Assembly: GCA_029721515.1 (NCBI GenBank)
Contig: CM056564.1
Location: 5,375,011 to 5,439,010 of the forward strand
Direction of reading: 5' to 3'
DNA length: 64,000 bases
Source of the DNA: Synanceia verrucosa
Lineage: Eukaryota > Chordata > Actinopteri > Perciformes > Synanceiidae
Of this stretch, positions 1 through 12,640 are shown piece by piece. The notes under the pieces were generated by a model. That model searched no databases and was not told the DNA's origin. It saw only the letters and a list, made by a program, of their open reading frames with translations. Position numbers and translations under genes: made by a program. Position 1 is the first letter of the stretch. Each line of letters begins with the position of its first letter.

Positions 1-147
1 TGACTTGGTGTAATCTGTCGCTGCAGTGTTTTTTGCTGTCAGCTAAGATTTGAATCTGTTTATTTGCAGAGGAAATAAGGCTGCTCAAGTGTCCTCCTGT
101 AATGCATGTCATGTTTATGTGATATTTGTTCATGTGTTATTCTGCAG
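1..147 (+). other. neo1: 3' end of the intron before the first Ig4 exon
   Basis: Only the last 147 nt of this intron are present. It ends in a T-rich stretch and the acceptor TTCTGCAG at 140-147. It is a phase 1 intron, because the next exon supplies the last two bases of a valine codon. No other feature is visible. Confidence 0.85.
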
Positions 148-302
148 TGCCTCCTCAGTTCCTGAACTACCCGACCAACACGTACGCCTACGAGTCCACA
201 GACATCGAGCTGGAGTGTGCGGTGACAGGAAACCCACCGCCAACAGTCCGTTGGATGAAGAACGGTGAGGAAGTCATCCCCAGCGACTACTTCCAGATAG
301 TG
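148..302 (+). CDS. neo1: neogenin exon: N-terminal half of Ig domain 4
   Basis: This exon encodes about 51 residues from VPPQFLNYPTN to SDYFQIV. It holds the first half of the fourth immunoglobulin domain: the first intradomain cysteine in DIELEC and the core tryptophan in TVRWMKNG. The stretch VIPSDYFQIV is almost the same as in mammalian neogenin (family knowledge). The exon starts after TCTGCAG in phase 1 (two bases complete a valine codon) and ends at ATA GTG before GTGAGT, in phase 0. Ig4 lies at the bend of the ectodomain and leads into the FN domains. The reading frame is open throughout, and the next exon continues it in phase. Confidence 0.96.
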
Positions 303-774
303 GTGAGTCACAGAGAAAATTAGAGATGCAGTCATACTCAATGTTACGTTGCGCTAACGTTTTGCGCCACACGCAGCAGGAAATGACTATACTGGATCTG
401 AGATATTTGGAAAAAAAACTTGAAGAAGATGAAACCAAAAATGCTCATATTCTACCTCTACCTAAGTTATGGGCTGCTGGGCTCTGTATTTATGATGGTA
501 CTGAATGTCACACTGACACTATTTCTAAATAACTCATAAGTTATAATAAATACGTTTTTTTTTTTAATCTGGGTGAGAAAATCGCATAATGTGATAATGC
601 AGATCTCATTATCCTATAATGTACCATAAAAAGATAGCACACATCTGTAAAAGCTCTTTAACACTGTTTTATGTGATCATTATACAATATGTTCTTGGTT
701 TTATAATGTATAAACTAGACTTTGTTGTATACTTCAAAGCTTTTATGGAAGTGTTTAATGTGTCTCTTATTCAG
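303..774 (+). other. neo1: short intron inside Ig4 (472 nt)
   Basis: The donor is GTGAGTC and the acceptor is TTATTCAG at 767-774. The intron is AT-rich with a T tract near 557-564. I see no repeat element or second gene in it. It splits Ig4 in phase 0, as expected between the two halves of this domain. Confidence 0.9.
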
Positions 775-895
775 GACGGCAGTAACCTGCAGATTTTGGG
801 TTTGGTGAAGTCCGATGAAGGATTTTATCAATGTGTAGCTGAAAACTCAGCTGGCAGCTCACAGGCCATGGCTCAGCTGCTGCTCCGAGAGCCAG
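775..895 (+). CDS. neo1: neogenin exon: C-terminal half of Ig domain 4
   Basis: The exon encodes DGSNLQILGLVKSDEG through AQLLLREP. It carries the second Ig cysteine in the diagnostic DEGFYQC motif (an aspartate two residues before glycine, then tyrosine-x-cysteine) and the closing strand of the domain. It starts in phase 0 after ATTCAG and ends with one base (G) before GTAGGA, so the next exon must complete a G-initial codon. LVKSDEGFYQCVAEN is shared by neogenin and DCC. It directly follows the preceding exon in the domain, with no residues missing relative to known neogenins. Confidence 0.96.
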
Positions 896-2262
896 GTAGG
901 AGCTCACACACACAGCAAAAAACAAACTGCTGTCATCACCTGCTGTCATGACATCATTTCCTCTCTGACCATGCTGTATACCCTGTGGCATCACATCTCA
1001 ATTTGCAGCTTTCTGTGATGAGTTTATTCTTTTTTTAAACCTCTTTCTCACATTGTTTTGCATTAGCAAGTCTTGAAAAGCAATAATGCATGTTTTTTTA
1101 AAAACAAATCTGGTCTCAGTTCTGGTTGATGCAGAGCAGATTTTTAGTCTAAGCTGTCTGAAATCAGCTTCAATGTTCATTTTTTCAAACTAGTTATCTG
1201 TTCATCACCACACAGATAGAGACATGTGACTGCTAAATGAACATGCAACCATCATTCAGTGTTAGTGATAAATTACCTGTCACATGGTGTTAGATAGCAC
1301 TTTGTTATGACAGCAGAGACAGTTTATAATATCCAAGCTACCAGTTTTAATCATAAAGGGCATCAGTGTAATCACAGCAGAGATAAAAGGCAAATCATGT
1401 CACATCAGAAACACAAACGACTATTTTTCATTATTTACAGTTTGATATGTTCCTACTGGATTATAATCCATAAATTGTACATGATCAGTCAGACAGTTAT
1501 GGGAGCAATCTGGCTCATTATTTAAAAGATGAAATCAACTGAAGGAAATTGCATTTACCAAAGGACAAACATTTGGCACTTCCTCTAATGATAAACAGCG
1601 CAGCAGATGTCACTACTGAAAACAAATAAATAAATGGAAAAGCACAAATGACTCATTTTGTTGCACAAGTTAATTGATTGAAAAGCAAAAATGAAGTAAT
1701 TTCACTGCATGGAAAATAACAGCAATTGCTAGTGTGTGTGCACAAAATAAGAAAAAAGAAAAGGTGCCAAGTGGTCTCTGTTTAATCATACCATACTGTA
1801 TGTCTCATAATTATGATTAATAATTACATTTGTTAATTGTTAAGAGGTCATAGTTAATGGCGAAAATTATTATTACATGTTGTCAGTCATACATTTGAGT
1901 TATGGCATTCATAATCACCACAATTATAATTAGTAACTCGTAACTGCTCCTTCTATTATGAATTGACACTATGCATGAAGAAACTGACTTGAACCATGAC
2001 AAAATGCATCAAATGAGGACAGTTTTCCTCAGTTGAGTATTATTTTAATATCTCCAATGCCGACGACGATGATTCGCTGAGAGGGATGAATTCTGTTCTG
2101 ATGTTCACTTCCTGCTTCAGTCAGACTGAGTCACAGCTGAGAGAACAGCAGGAGTCTGGTTTGGGCCAGTGTTTGTTTGTTGTTGTTGTTGTTTGTGTCT
2201 GGGTTAAAATTCAGTTAGTCATGTGGTCTGACAGCAGTTACTGCCATCTGATCTCTCTCTCA

Positions 2263-2264
<2 letters not shown>

Positions 2265-2314
<50 letters not shown>

Positions 2315-2393
2315 CGTGCACCCAGCCAATCTGCAGAACATCCGACTCAGCACAATAGGATCACTTTGAATCTAAATGAACCAGTGGCTGTTT

Positions 2394-2430
<37 letters not shown>
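2265..2430. repeat. (CA)n and (GT)n microsatellite pair
   Basis: A CA tract covers about 2265-2311. After 80 nt of unique sequence a GT tract covers about 2392-2430. The two tracts are complementary and could pair as a hairpin arm when single-stranded. Confidence 0.95.
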
Positions 2431-2431
<1 letters not shown>

Positions 2432-2924
2432 AAGGATGCAAGTCCCCTCCTGGCAATTTCTTTAAAATTAATTAAAAGGTACTTTTTCAAATATTATTAT
2501 AGTAAAACACCTTAAAGGCAAACTGTATTTTCTATTGTTGTTTTTTTCAAAATGACCAGAAACAGAAGTCCACACTTGGCAGTTTTGCGTGACGGTGCCC
2601 TTTTGGTTGTATTGGTATGAATGTGTGTGTGTGTGTGTTTGAGCGAGAGACAGACGATAAAGAAGGGACAACAGACAGTGTGTTATATTCACCCTGTATG
2701 TTATTTTGATTGTGATCCTGTTTCTGTGCAACCTGGACGATCCTTATTCAGTGATATGTGGAACCAAGAATTGAAGTGTGTCATGCTGTTTTTTACTGCC
2801 AGTGTAAAACCATCTCTGTTCAAAGCTGCTTATTTTCTGCAATGCTTTTATTGTGAAACATCAGCTCAAACTGTTGACGGAAGGTGGTTTGCAGCAGTCC
2901 ACTGCTCTTAATGTGACTTAAAAG

Positions 2925-3505
2925 ACGGATAGCCTGACAAGCCAGACATGAAAAGTATATGACATGAAATGTATAGTCTGTGGGCAGTCTATAGGCAGAG
3001 TTGAAGCCTGTGGGTGGGACCAACAGCTGTTTTTCAAACTGCCTCTGCACATAATAGTCCAGCGCTATGACCAATCAGAGCAACAGACAATGTCATGCTA
3101 CCAGCGCAGCCAGCTGGTATATTAGACTTTTGCCGTAGCCGGTCAGCAAAACAGGAAATACATCTTTCTTTAAAATGGATGACTTGAGTGCTTCTTTCTG
3201 CTCAACTTTCAAAGAAAAGCCCATCTAACTCTTCCAAAATTGATGACAGAGCCGATTCAAACGACCGCTGTTCATTAACCACAGCCATCTTCCTTGTTGT
3301 GCTATCTACAGCGTCATACAGCCCTGTCATCGTCACGCTACGCCCACCTCAACGACTCACTACGCAGATAGAGCATTGTGATTGGTCTGACAGACTCCTT
3401 GCCAGAGCCAGGATTAGCTCTTATAGTGCACCACTAGACCATCCTGCTAGGCAAAAATATTTTTTGCCGTTAGGGTGTGTCTAGATTTCTAGGCTAGAGG
3501 ACAGG
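2925..3505. mobile_element. possible MITE-like repeat
   Basis: The edges read ATAGCCTGACAAGCCAGAC on the left and TTTCTAGGCTAGAGG on the right. These are weakly inverted and resemble ends of non-autonomous DNA elements common in fish. The interior is less AT-rich than its surroundings and has CCAATCAGAG-type motifs. No target duplication is clear, so this is tentative. Confidence 0.35.
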
Positions 3506-3686
3506 TTAAATGTAGAGGTCAAATGTCATGTATGCAGCATAGAGAATACCTGAGAGACTAGTTATCTACCTGGCTGACAAACACGTCTCAGCTGAGTGAC
3601 TAGCCAACCCACAGTGTTACTGACTGACTAACTAACTGACTCCAGCAACCAACTAAGCAACAGAACTAACAGCCGTCACCTGAATG

Positions 3687-3687
<1 letters not shown>

Positions 3688-3730
<43 letters not shown>

Positions 3731-3731
3731 T
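3688..3731. repeat. (CTTT)n microsatellite
   Basis: Eleven uninterrupted CTTT units are seen. It lies within the large Ig4-FN1 intron. Confidence 0.95.
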
Positions 3732-3792
3732 GTCTGTGCTTTAATCACTGTTCAGTGTGTTGCTTCTCCTCTGAGCCAGCGGCACAGATGGC

Positions 3793-4042
3793 AACACACA
3801 CACACACACACACATACACACACACACACACACAGAGACATTAAGAGGGTCAGATGGTTGGTGTTATCGCTTGGTTACTATCGCCACAGGGACTGAGCAT
3901 CCCAGCAGGCTCACAGCGGCCAATCAGACATTCCCACGAGAAATCACGGCGGGTGTGTCTGCGCGTGAATGTGTGTTTGATTGTCAGCATACCACTTTGT
4001 TACCCTTGACGATGCCAGACCTCTTGATGCTTGGAGTGACTC

Positions 4043-4078
<36 letters not shown>

Positions 4079-4158
4079 TATATGATGTTTTTCTTCTCTC
4101 TCTTGCATACTTAAAATCACTCAGGTGAAATGTGAGCACGCACACACACACACACACG
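3793..4158. repeat. cluster of three (CA)n microsatellites
   Basis: CA tracts lie at about 3793-3834 (with one TA interruption), 4044-4076 and 4139-4158. They are separated by unique intronic sequence. Confidence 0.93.
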
Positions 4159-6602
4159 TGACATACAGCGTAATGGTTTCATTAATGCATGGAGATGGTG
4201 TACTGGGTCTTAACATCTCATATAGATTTTGTTGTAATGTAAGCCCTCACTGGCTTCCCATTCACAAACACCCAGTTCATCAGAATATATGGAATATTAA
4301 TAAAACAGTAAACTGCACAGTAAATCCAACATGTTCTCTCCTTTTGTTGTTGGGTGTTCAGGTCTGAGAAAAACTATTGAATCTTTAGCTGCTAAAAAGA
4401 CACTCTTTTTTATTATTAGTGGAATTTTATTAGTAACTCTGAGCAACACTTTTTTTTATCACACATTGGAAGCAGCTGCACAGGTTGCTCTTGTACTAAT
4501 CTGAGAAAATAACAACTCAAATATGATTTGTTTGCTGTTAGAAAAGGTACTACAGCATCTGTGACAACTGAAAATAGTGCAGACAGGACAGATCAGTCAC
4601 TGCCAGTTTAAGCTAAATTAGATAATTGACATATTTGTGTTTTCCTGGCTTAGTTTTAATATTTTCTGATCTATAAATATTTTAATCAAGCATTTTAATT
4701 TTCAATAATCAGTACTTTGTCTGCAGATTGCAGCTACTTTTCCTCTCATATGCCAAACATGTAGGAGAAATGTGTTTGGTTTGTCTGTTCTGGACAACAC
4801 TTCACTCTGTGAAGTGGACCAGCATATATTCATATAAACGGCTCATTTTAGAGCAACATAAACACCACAATTCTTATTCAGGTTATATATAACAAAGAGG
4901 TGCTTTATATTCCATTTCTGCCAATAGATCCCCCTTAATGTTGCACACTGTTCATTTAATATTCATACATGAACGAGAGGCATTAGCCCATGTTGCTCTC
5001 CCTGTTTTACAGTCTCCTCATTCCTCTCTCGCCCTCGCTGCAGTGTGGTTTCACTTAAATCCTGGTCTGGATCTTATCTGAAAGCTGGATCAGGACATCA
5101 GTGCAGGCATTCAGTATCCTGACTGATGAAAGAAGAGAGATGAAAGGAGCAGAAGAATGGGATGGAGGGGTGATGGAGAAACAAACCTCAGGCTTTCAAC
5201 ATGACATTCTGAGAGCAGAGAGGAGGAGGAGGACATGTTTAAAAGTAATACAATGAAAAGGACATATAGAGACATATAAAGACATGTTTAAACATGTAAA
5301 GCCACAGTCAGCTTTTAAAAACATTACACATCTTTTATTTTACCATGGGTATTATTCTACTTCACCTTCTTCTCACCCAGCATGCACACTGTGAGTTTTA
5401 TCTTCTATAGTTTCATTTGTTCTTGTTGCCTACCAACAAGAGGACTTTATTTGTCCCCTTGCTTCCTTTTTCTAACTGGTTCCTTGTTTCTTGATTTTTT
5501 TTTCCTGCCTCTCTTCTGTCTGTCCTTATTTCTATTTTCTTTCTTGTTTCTGTTCTTTCTTCCCTCTTTGAGTAACTCAACCTAATTTGCCGCAGCTTAT
5601 CAGTCTGCTGTCTTCCACTGACTAGAAACCTCAGTGTTTTTTTGTCGTGATAGAAAACCACTCTCTATACTTTCACCATTTTGCACATTTTCCCCTCACT
5701 ATTTTATTTTATCTCCCTGATTTTTCATGTTCTTTTTTTCCTTCGTGGTGATTTGACTTCTCTACCTCATTTCCTTGACCTGTCACCAAACACTGATTAT
5801 TTTGAAGAATGATGAAATTGAAAATGACAAAAAATAGAAATGCTATGGGAAATTGCTGCAAATACCAATATCCATACCTGTTACCATGGCATGATTACAG
5901 TCTGTTTCAGTCTTTTAGATGAGCACTGTCCTCATCTAAAATGTTCAGCTCCAGAAAAGTTTTCAGGGGACTAGAAATATAAAATATACATATTTAATCC
6001 ATTTGTTCATTCTAAAGGTACCTATGTATTGGCTGTTTATTGGTGTTTTATCTCTCTCGACGCCTGCGTCCATCTGGATGAGGTTGTTTGATAATAAATG
6101 CTAATAAATAGTTCTGTATCGCCAGAAAAAAGGCTGCATGGACATTCAACCTTCGAACACATAATTCTCAGGAGAAAAACTTCAGCTTTTTGGAAAAAGA
6201 AACCTTCTTAAGATGAACACATTAGTTTGGCTGCCTTGAAGACAATGAAATAATTACTGAGGAGCCTTCAGTTATGATGCTTACGCCTCATCAATTTATT
6301 TGATATAATTTAACATTTTGTCTATATGCGTACTACATATTTTTACATTTTCCTCAGTAAAAAAGTAAAAAATAATGCTGGTTGTCTATATCCATGGATG
6401 GGGTGTCAAGATACTTTGAAAATCATTTCTATAATATATTTAAATAAATAAATGAAAACACATGTGTATAATGAGTATAGGGATTTCTTTTTTTTCCTCA
6501 TTGTCTTTTTCTCTCCTTTAAATTATTCCCCTTTTTCAAACATTTCCTTTCTTTTCATGCTCTCCTCGACTATTTGAACCCCTAATGGAAGGTGATGCCT
6601 GC

Positions 6603-6632
<30 letters not shown>
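6603..6632. repeat. (GAAA)n microsatellite
   Basis: About seven GAAA units. They lead into a purine-rich region (6640-6950) of GA and GGA runs. Confidence 0.93.
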
Positions 6633-6633
<1 letters not shown>

Positions 6634-6997
6634 GGGTAAAAAAAGAGGGATAGTCATCCCAGATCATTTCCAGTCTGCTGGAAGAGGAGAGGTAGAAGGA
6701 AGGTTAGGATGGATGGAGAAAGAGAGACAGAAAAAGAGATCAGGAGGAGGAGGGGGAGGAAAAGGGAATCATAAAAGAGAGGGGATAAGAGATAAAATGA
6801 AATTGCCCAACACAATTCTGTGGAGGAGATAGAGAGAGGATGTGGATGGATGGAGGGAGAGAGAGAGAGAGAGAAGAAAGGAAAAAAGAGCGAGTAAGCG
6901 AAGGGAGGGTCAAGCGAAGGGCAGGAAGAGTAAGAGAGAGAGGAGGAAGTGTGTCAGCCATGACAGATTTGTATTCCACAGTGAGCGTCTGACCTTA

Positions 6998-7000
<3 letters not shown>

Positions 7001-7032
<32 letters not shown>

Positions 7033-7079
7033 TATCTCTCACACAGAGAAATGCTTTACTCTACCTCTCACCTCTCTAC

Positions 7080-7114
<35 letters not shown>

Positions 7115-7249
7115 CGTCCACACACACACTTCTACCCCCACTCTACAGGAGTGTGTGTGTGGAGGGTGGGGGTGTGGAGTGTCTGTTGCCATGGTGATGG
7201 TAGCCTCCTCTCCTCTCTTCTCCCATCCTCTATCCTGTGAGCACCAGAT

Positions 7250-7301
<52 letters not shown>

Positions 7302-7372
7302 CAGGTAGAGATACATATTAAGTGTTTGCCTGAGAGCACAAGGAAGATGTGTGTGTGTGTGTGTGTGTGTGT
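7001..7372. repeat. cluster of CA, CT and GT microsatellites
   Basis: A CA tract (7001-7030), a CT tract (7081-7110), a long GT tract (7252-7300) and a second GT tract (7349-7372) lie within 370 nt. The CA and GT tracts are complementary. The many overlapping open frames here are repeat translations. Confidence 0.93.
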
Positions 7373-8074
7373 TTTATTTGACCAAAACACGCAATGCAAA
7401 TTTGAAATCACTCGCTCCACTCTCCACGCTCCACTGCACTATTTTTCTGTTTATGCCTTTACTGAGTGATCGATTGAATATTTTCTAATCCCATGAGCAT
7501 ACAACAAAAAAGATAACAGTGCTGTGGAATGTACATGTACATGAAACAAATGCAATAAAACACCAAATATAATAATTTCTTTAATTTGGCCACTATGAAT
7601 TATACATATTTGTATGCGTTTCTCTTGTTTTGTGTATGACTGATCGATATGTCTGTTACGCTGCATTCATGCTTAATGCTTGTATTGGAAAATGCCTCCT
7701 GAAATAGGAAGTTAGTCTGTGAACAAATTGCTCATTGTAGTAACCATAGAGTTTGTACTTCTATTACTCTATATGATAATGTAATGCATGTAATCACTTT
7801 GAATGTAATCCACAGTAATGGTGAGCCTGGACAGGTGGCAGAATAAAACAACAAAGTCAGTGCAGGGAGGAGGGTGGGAGGACATTGGAGGAAACACAAG
7901 ACTTATTTGTCATGTTATTTCCACACCATAAAGTCACTTCTGCAGTGATTTCAACCCAGACCATGATCATTACCTAAACCTAAACAAGTAGTTTTTTCAC
8001 CTAAATACTTGATGTGTTGCTGGACATGCCTAGAAGAACAATTAGCCTACTACATATTTTATAACTAGGGCTGG

Positions 8075-8520
8075 GTACCAAACAAGAGACTGAAAAGCTC
8101 CGATCCTATCGGGGATCAAAAAATTAAATATTTTTTGGGGCCAAATTCTGATACTAAAGTGTCTGTGAGCCATGTTCTCACATGTCTCTAGGGATGGGGG
8201 GACATGTCCCCTTCAGATTCATAGAGACATTTATCTGTCCCATCACTTTCCCAGTATAAAGAGACAAACACTGTTTGTAAAACAGCATTGGGAGCCCAGC
8301 ATTTTTGTGTTTAGACTCATGGTGCATTCCAGTTGTACATGAATGTTGCGATTTCCAAGCTCCAAGTCAGAATTTAAATCAGAACCCCCATGAAGTCGGA
8401 TCTCTCTCACTATTTGATGTTTTGTTGTCATTTGTAAGGCTGAAAGAGCTGGGAACACTCACCTTTGAGGTTATGTTTATCTGAGCTCCGAGTTTTGACT
8501 TCCAGTGAACACACCATAAG
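8075..8520. repeat. dispersed repeat fragment
   Basis: The sequence opens with a GGGCTGGGTACC motif, a start common to fish dispersed repeats. Positions about 8211-8286 resemble 17927-17999 (shared CCTTCAGATTCA, ACTTTCC and AGACAAACA words in the same order), so this is a repeated sequence. I cannot name the family. Confidence 0.5.
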
Positions 8521-10691
8521 GTAAGCTGTCACTCCCCAGGGTCCTAAAGAGCACCTGTAGCAGCCTGTGTCTGTTGATCATCATCAGATCATTGTCTAGT
8601 ATGTCTACCATGAGAAAGACCAAATTACCCAAAAGTAACCTATTGATTTGAAATTGTAAAATAATAATAATAATAACAATAATAATAATAAATAGTGATA
8701 ATGACCATGATTAAAGTCCAAATTATACAAAAATAAGTTATTTATATCGAAAAAAATATATAGTTCTGGAACAAAGATACCAAAATTAGCATTGTATTAA
8801 AACAACTTTAAAGATACTAAGCCCTATTTATAACACTTGACAGGTACAACAATGTAGTTATATGTTTATTAATATCTGTTTTAAATATGTTTATTTCTGT
8901 TTTGGTCTCCACCAGCTTCTGAGAAAATTATCTGTTTCCTCAGCTCCTCTAATGCTCCACTATGTTCACCAACAAGGAGATAACCTTGAAGCTGGTAGTG
9001 TACTGTACCTGGGGTTTTGGCTGCTTTTTTGCTGAACACAGCTGTCTGCCAATGTTGTTAATGATGATGGTGAAGTTGTGAATTTAAATAAGAGTAATAA
9101 GCTGGGAGATACTAAAGCATTAACGTAATATTCACTTCAATACAACAACCCCTTTCAGACATTTATCAGAGCAGCGTTTATGATTTTTTTATTTTTTCTT
9201 TTAATCTTAAAACTTATGTTGTGCACCTGTTGTGCAACTGTTGGGGATGAAAAAGAAATTGTACAATATTGGGTGAAAATAATCACAACCAAACACTCGC
9301 GCTCACCTCCTCATTCTCTTTCTCCTCTTCATGTCCCTCCTCCTCCTGACAGACAGGCTTTTAGTGACAGACAGGTGTGTAGGTCTGAATCCCCCCACCA
9401 CCACCACCAAAACAACAAAACAACAAAACAAATCAAGACACGGCAGCGATCTGTCTGCTGTCATTTCAATCCACAGTGAGGAGCGAGCGGCGACCCAGCA
9501 ACACCGAGCAATGTCTACAGAGCACCTGGAGCGCGTGGATTTAATGAAATTCAGCTCAATAACACCTGTTTGAAATGGAGAGGGGGAGAGAGAGGCAGAC
9601 AAAGATTCATACTCTTTATATAGAATAAAAATGACTAAATCCAAAGTGCATACATTGGGAAAAAAGGCAGTGATACACTGGGTAATGTCTTTGTGTCCTT
9701 ACAGAGTTTTTTTTTTTTTTTTCTGAATATGCTAATGACTGGATGTTGTTAAGCTCACTTCCTGGGTTGTGTCATCCTTTTTGTCAATCCATTTTGTGTT
9801 TTCAGTTACAGTATGAGTCCAATGAGAATAACACAGTACGTCTTCAGCAGACTGACTTTTCAAAATAAACTTTCAGAGGAAGTTTAGGGTTAGGCAACAA
9901 AACCACTTAGGCTTTAGAAGAGAGTGTGGTTGATGTTAACTTGACTAATTATTCGAGTAAATAACCCATGTGACTCACATGACTAATGATGCTAACGACT
10001 TTTATTTCATTGCATCCTGAGGTGTTCATGAATTCTCCATGAGAATTAAACATTCAGATTTAGATTTACTTTACCAGTTAATCTGTGCAATTTAAATTAG
10101 AGTAATACTTCAAGTTCTTTTGTTGTTCTGAGAAGTCATCACACATCACAGTCTACAACTATTGACAGAACTGTTGCTCAGTTTAACACAAATACTTTCA
10201 TTACATTATTCTTCTGCTTTGTTATGATCTTGATTGCTGTTAAACTGCTGTCATTGAGATGCAACCCTTTCACATTAAAAGCATATCAGGAAATCAGGGA
10301 TTTTGCCCTCTACAGTCAAGGTGACTAAAGATATTGTGAATTAACTTTATTTTAATTTATTTCATTTGACAGTTTGGTTTGGCTTCCATCCCCATCATAA
10401 TCGTTTCTTCCACATCAGTCTCCTCACCTCTCATTAGATCAATCTCTCTACCATTAAATCTTTCTTGCTCTGCATAAAAAAACACAAAGAAGAGAGGGAG
10501 AGATGGAAGATGAGAGGAAAACATTCATCTTCTCTCCACTCATAGCACTGATGTTTCTGCGACGTCGGCCTCTATCGATTGTAGAAAGTGGAAGGTCATC
10601 TATATAGTGAGGGTGTGTGCATTCTTGCCTATCGATTGGTTAGAGGTTGGAGGTTTGTACCTCACCGCCTACACCTAAATGTGTCACCCTG

Positions 10692-10692
<1 letters not shown>

Positions 10693-10734
<42 letters not shown>

Positions 10735-10817
10735 ACACCAACATTGATCTCCTTTGTGATGAAACACCTTCCCATCAGCCCCTTCATCATCACTCAGCAG
10801 GAGGAGGAAGAAAGGGG

Positions 10818-10849
<32 letters not shown>
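10693..10849. repeat. two (GT)n microsatellites
   Basis: GT tracts cover 10693-10733 and 10820-10849, separated by 86 nt. Confidence 0.94.
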
Positions 10850-10850
<1 letters not shown>

Positions 10851-11422
10851 CTTCACTTATTGAATGAATCCTGCTGTTTCAGAAAAAAAACAGAACTCCA
10901 TAAAATGTTAAAATACTCTCATCATATCATCCACAGTGTTCAACACAGTCAACAGTGAAGGACCACTTAGCTTTGGTACACAAAACCCCTCAGTAGCATG
11001 TTTCGGTACGTATAGCTCTGTATTGTACGTGGGGTCATGCCTTTAGACATTTTCAGAGCAGGAAAGACAAAAGGATCGGTCAACATGAAGACAGTTTCCA
11101 AATTTGACACAGTTCAGTTCCTCTCTATCGCTCTGGAGCTTCATCTGTCACAGCCTCTGCGCTTCTACAAAGGGCAGTGGATAATTCCTGGACACTTGCA
11201 GCGAGGGCTAGTGAATACAGGGCACTGGGTAATTCCTGGATGACCAGATAATGATTCCTGAATGGCACCTCTAGATAGTGGATAATTTCTGGATGACTGC
11301 AGCTCCCGCTCATTTGTTTAAATCAGTGGATAGTTTCCTGTTTTCATTTGTTCAGGACAATGGGTATTTCCTGGACGATTGCAGCTCAGTGATGCATTCA
11401 GTTGATGACAGTACTGTACAAG

Positions 11423-11425
<3 letters not shown>

Positions 11426-11482
<57 letters not shown>
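11426..11482. repeat. (TA)n microsatellite
   Basis: An uninterrupted run of about 28 TA units. It is self-complementary and could extrude a cruciform. Open frames across it are artefacts. Confidence 0.95.
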
Positions 11483-11487
<5 letters not shown>

Positions 11488-12309
11488 TCATCTCATCTTT
11501 CATGTGTTTCACACGCTGGGGGATGTCAAGGTGCTCACTTTATGTTATTAAATAATAAAAAAAATAAATAAATGCAGACCTCAATTGGAGATAAATCTAC
11601 ACATGATGCATTCAATTTTCTCAAAATTTAGTACAGAATATAAAATAGTCTTTGTGTCACCAAACAAGTTTAACATTTCCGTAAAAGTTTTAGCGATCAA
11701 CCAAGAACTCAAACTCTGTGCTATGTTTAATTTTTTATCATTTTGCTGTCAGTCCATGATTTTGAGGTAAAACCATTCAAAACATGAGGTATTAAAAGGT
11801 AAAGTGAGATAAGACAGGAAGGCTTCACATCTGGTTGAAAGCTGAGATAGAGAGAGTCTGAGGCAAAAACATGAAAGGAAGTGAGATAAAGCTGGATAAA
11901 TCTGGTTTCACAGAGTGTCTCCATTCTGGGACACCAGGCAGTAAAAATCCTTCACGAGTCAGTCTGATTACATGTATTCACTCCTTATTTCAGAGCAACA
12001 CGACTTCTGAACTACTTCTGTCTACCAGCTGATTTTCATGACATCTAGTGCTACTCAAACTTTGTCTTAGACTGGGCTATAAGAATGGCTGGTCACTTAA
12101 TCTGACACAGACAGACAGAGCATCTTTAAAATATTGTAATGTTGTGAAAATACTTTATCCTTACATCACAGTTATACGTGAAAGATCAAGGCCTGGAGGC
12201 ACATAATGTGTTCAAATTATCTGCTGCCACCACAGAAACAATTTACTGTTTGGTTAGGTTTAGGAAAGAAAATTGCATTAGTTACATGAGTGAAATGTTT
12301 GTGTTTGAC

Positions 12310-12341
12310 CCATCCATCCATCCATCCATCCATCCATCCAC
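12310..12341. repeat. (CATC)n microsatellite
   Basis: Eight units of CATC lie directly to the left of a Tc1-like remnant (about 12350-12640). Confidence 0.93.
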
Positions 12342-12349
12342 CGGGTGGG

Positions 12350-12640
12350 CTGTTCCTGGTCTGCAGTGGTCAGGATCTATCAAAAGTGATACAAGGAAGG
12401 ACCAGTGGTGAACCAGAGACAGGGTCATGAGAGAACAAGGATCACTAATGCAGGTGGGGAGTGAAGGCTGGTCCTGGTGGTCTGATCCAACAGAGCAGAG
12501 AAGTTAATGCTGCTGAAGGTAGAAAGGAGTCACATAGCACAGAATATACCTTCAGGGGTCAGAGGTCACACAGGAGGACCAGCACAACACTATATTAGAC
12601 TGGAGGTCATAATGTTATGCCTGATCAGTGCATATATGTT
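12350..12640 (+). mobile_element. internally deleted Tc1-like element remnant
   Basis: The left part reads like the coding region of a Tc1-like transposase in + orientation (AAGTGATACAAGGAAGGACC, then GGAGTGAAGGCTGG and GTCTGATCCAACAGA). The right part reads like the 3' end of such elements, ending GGTCATAATGTTATGCCTGA at about 12607-12626. The catalytic middle is missing, so it is a non-autonomous deletion derivative. I recognise the family by resemblance to abundant fish elements with this terminal motif; the exact name is not known to me. Confidence 0.65.
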
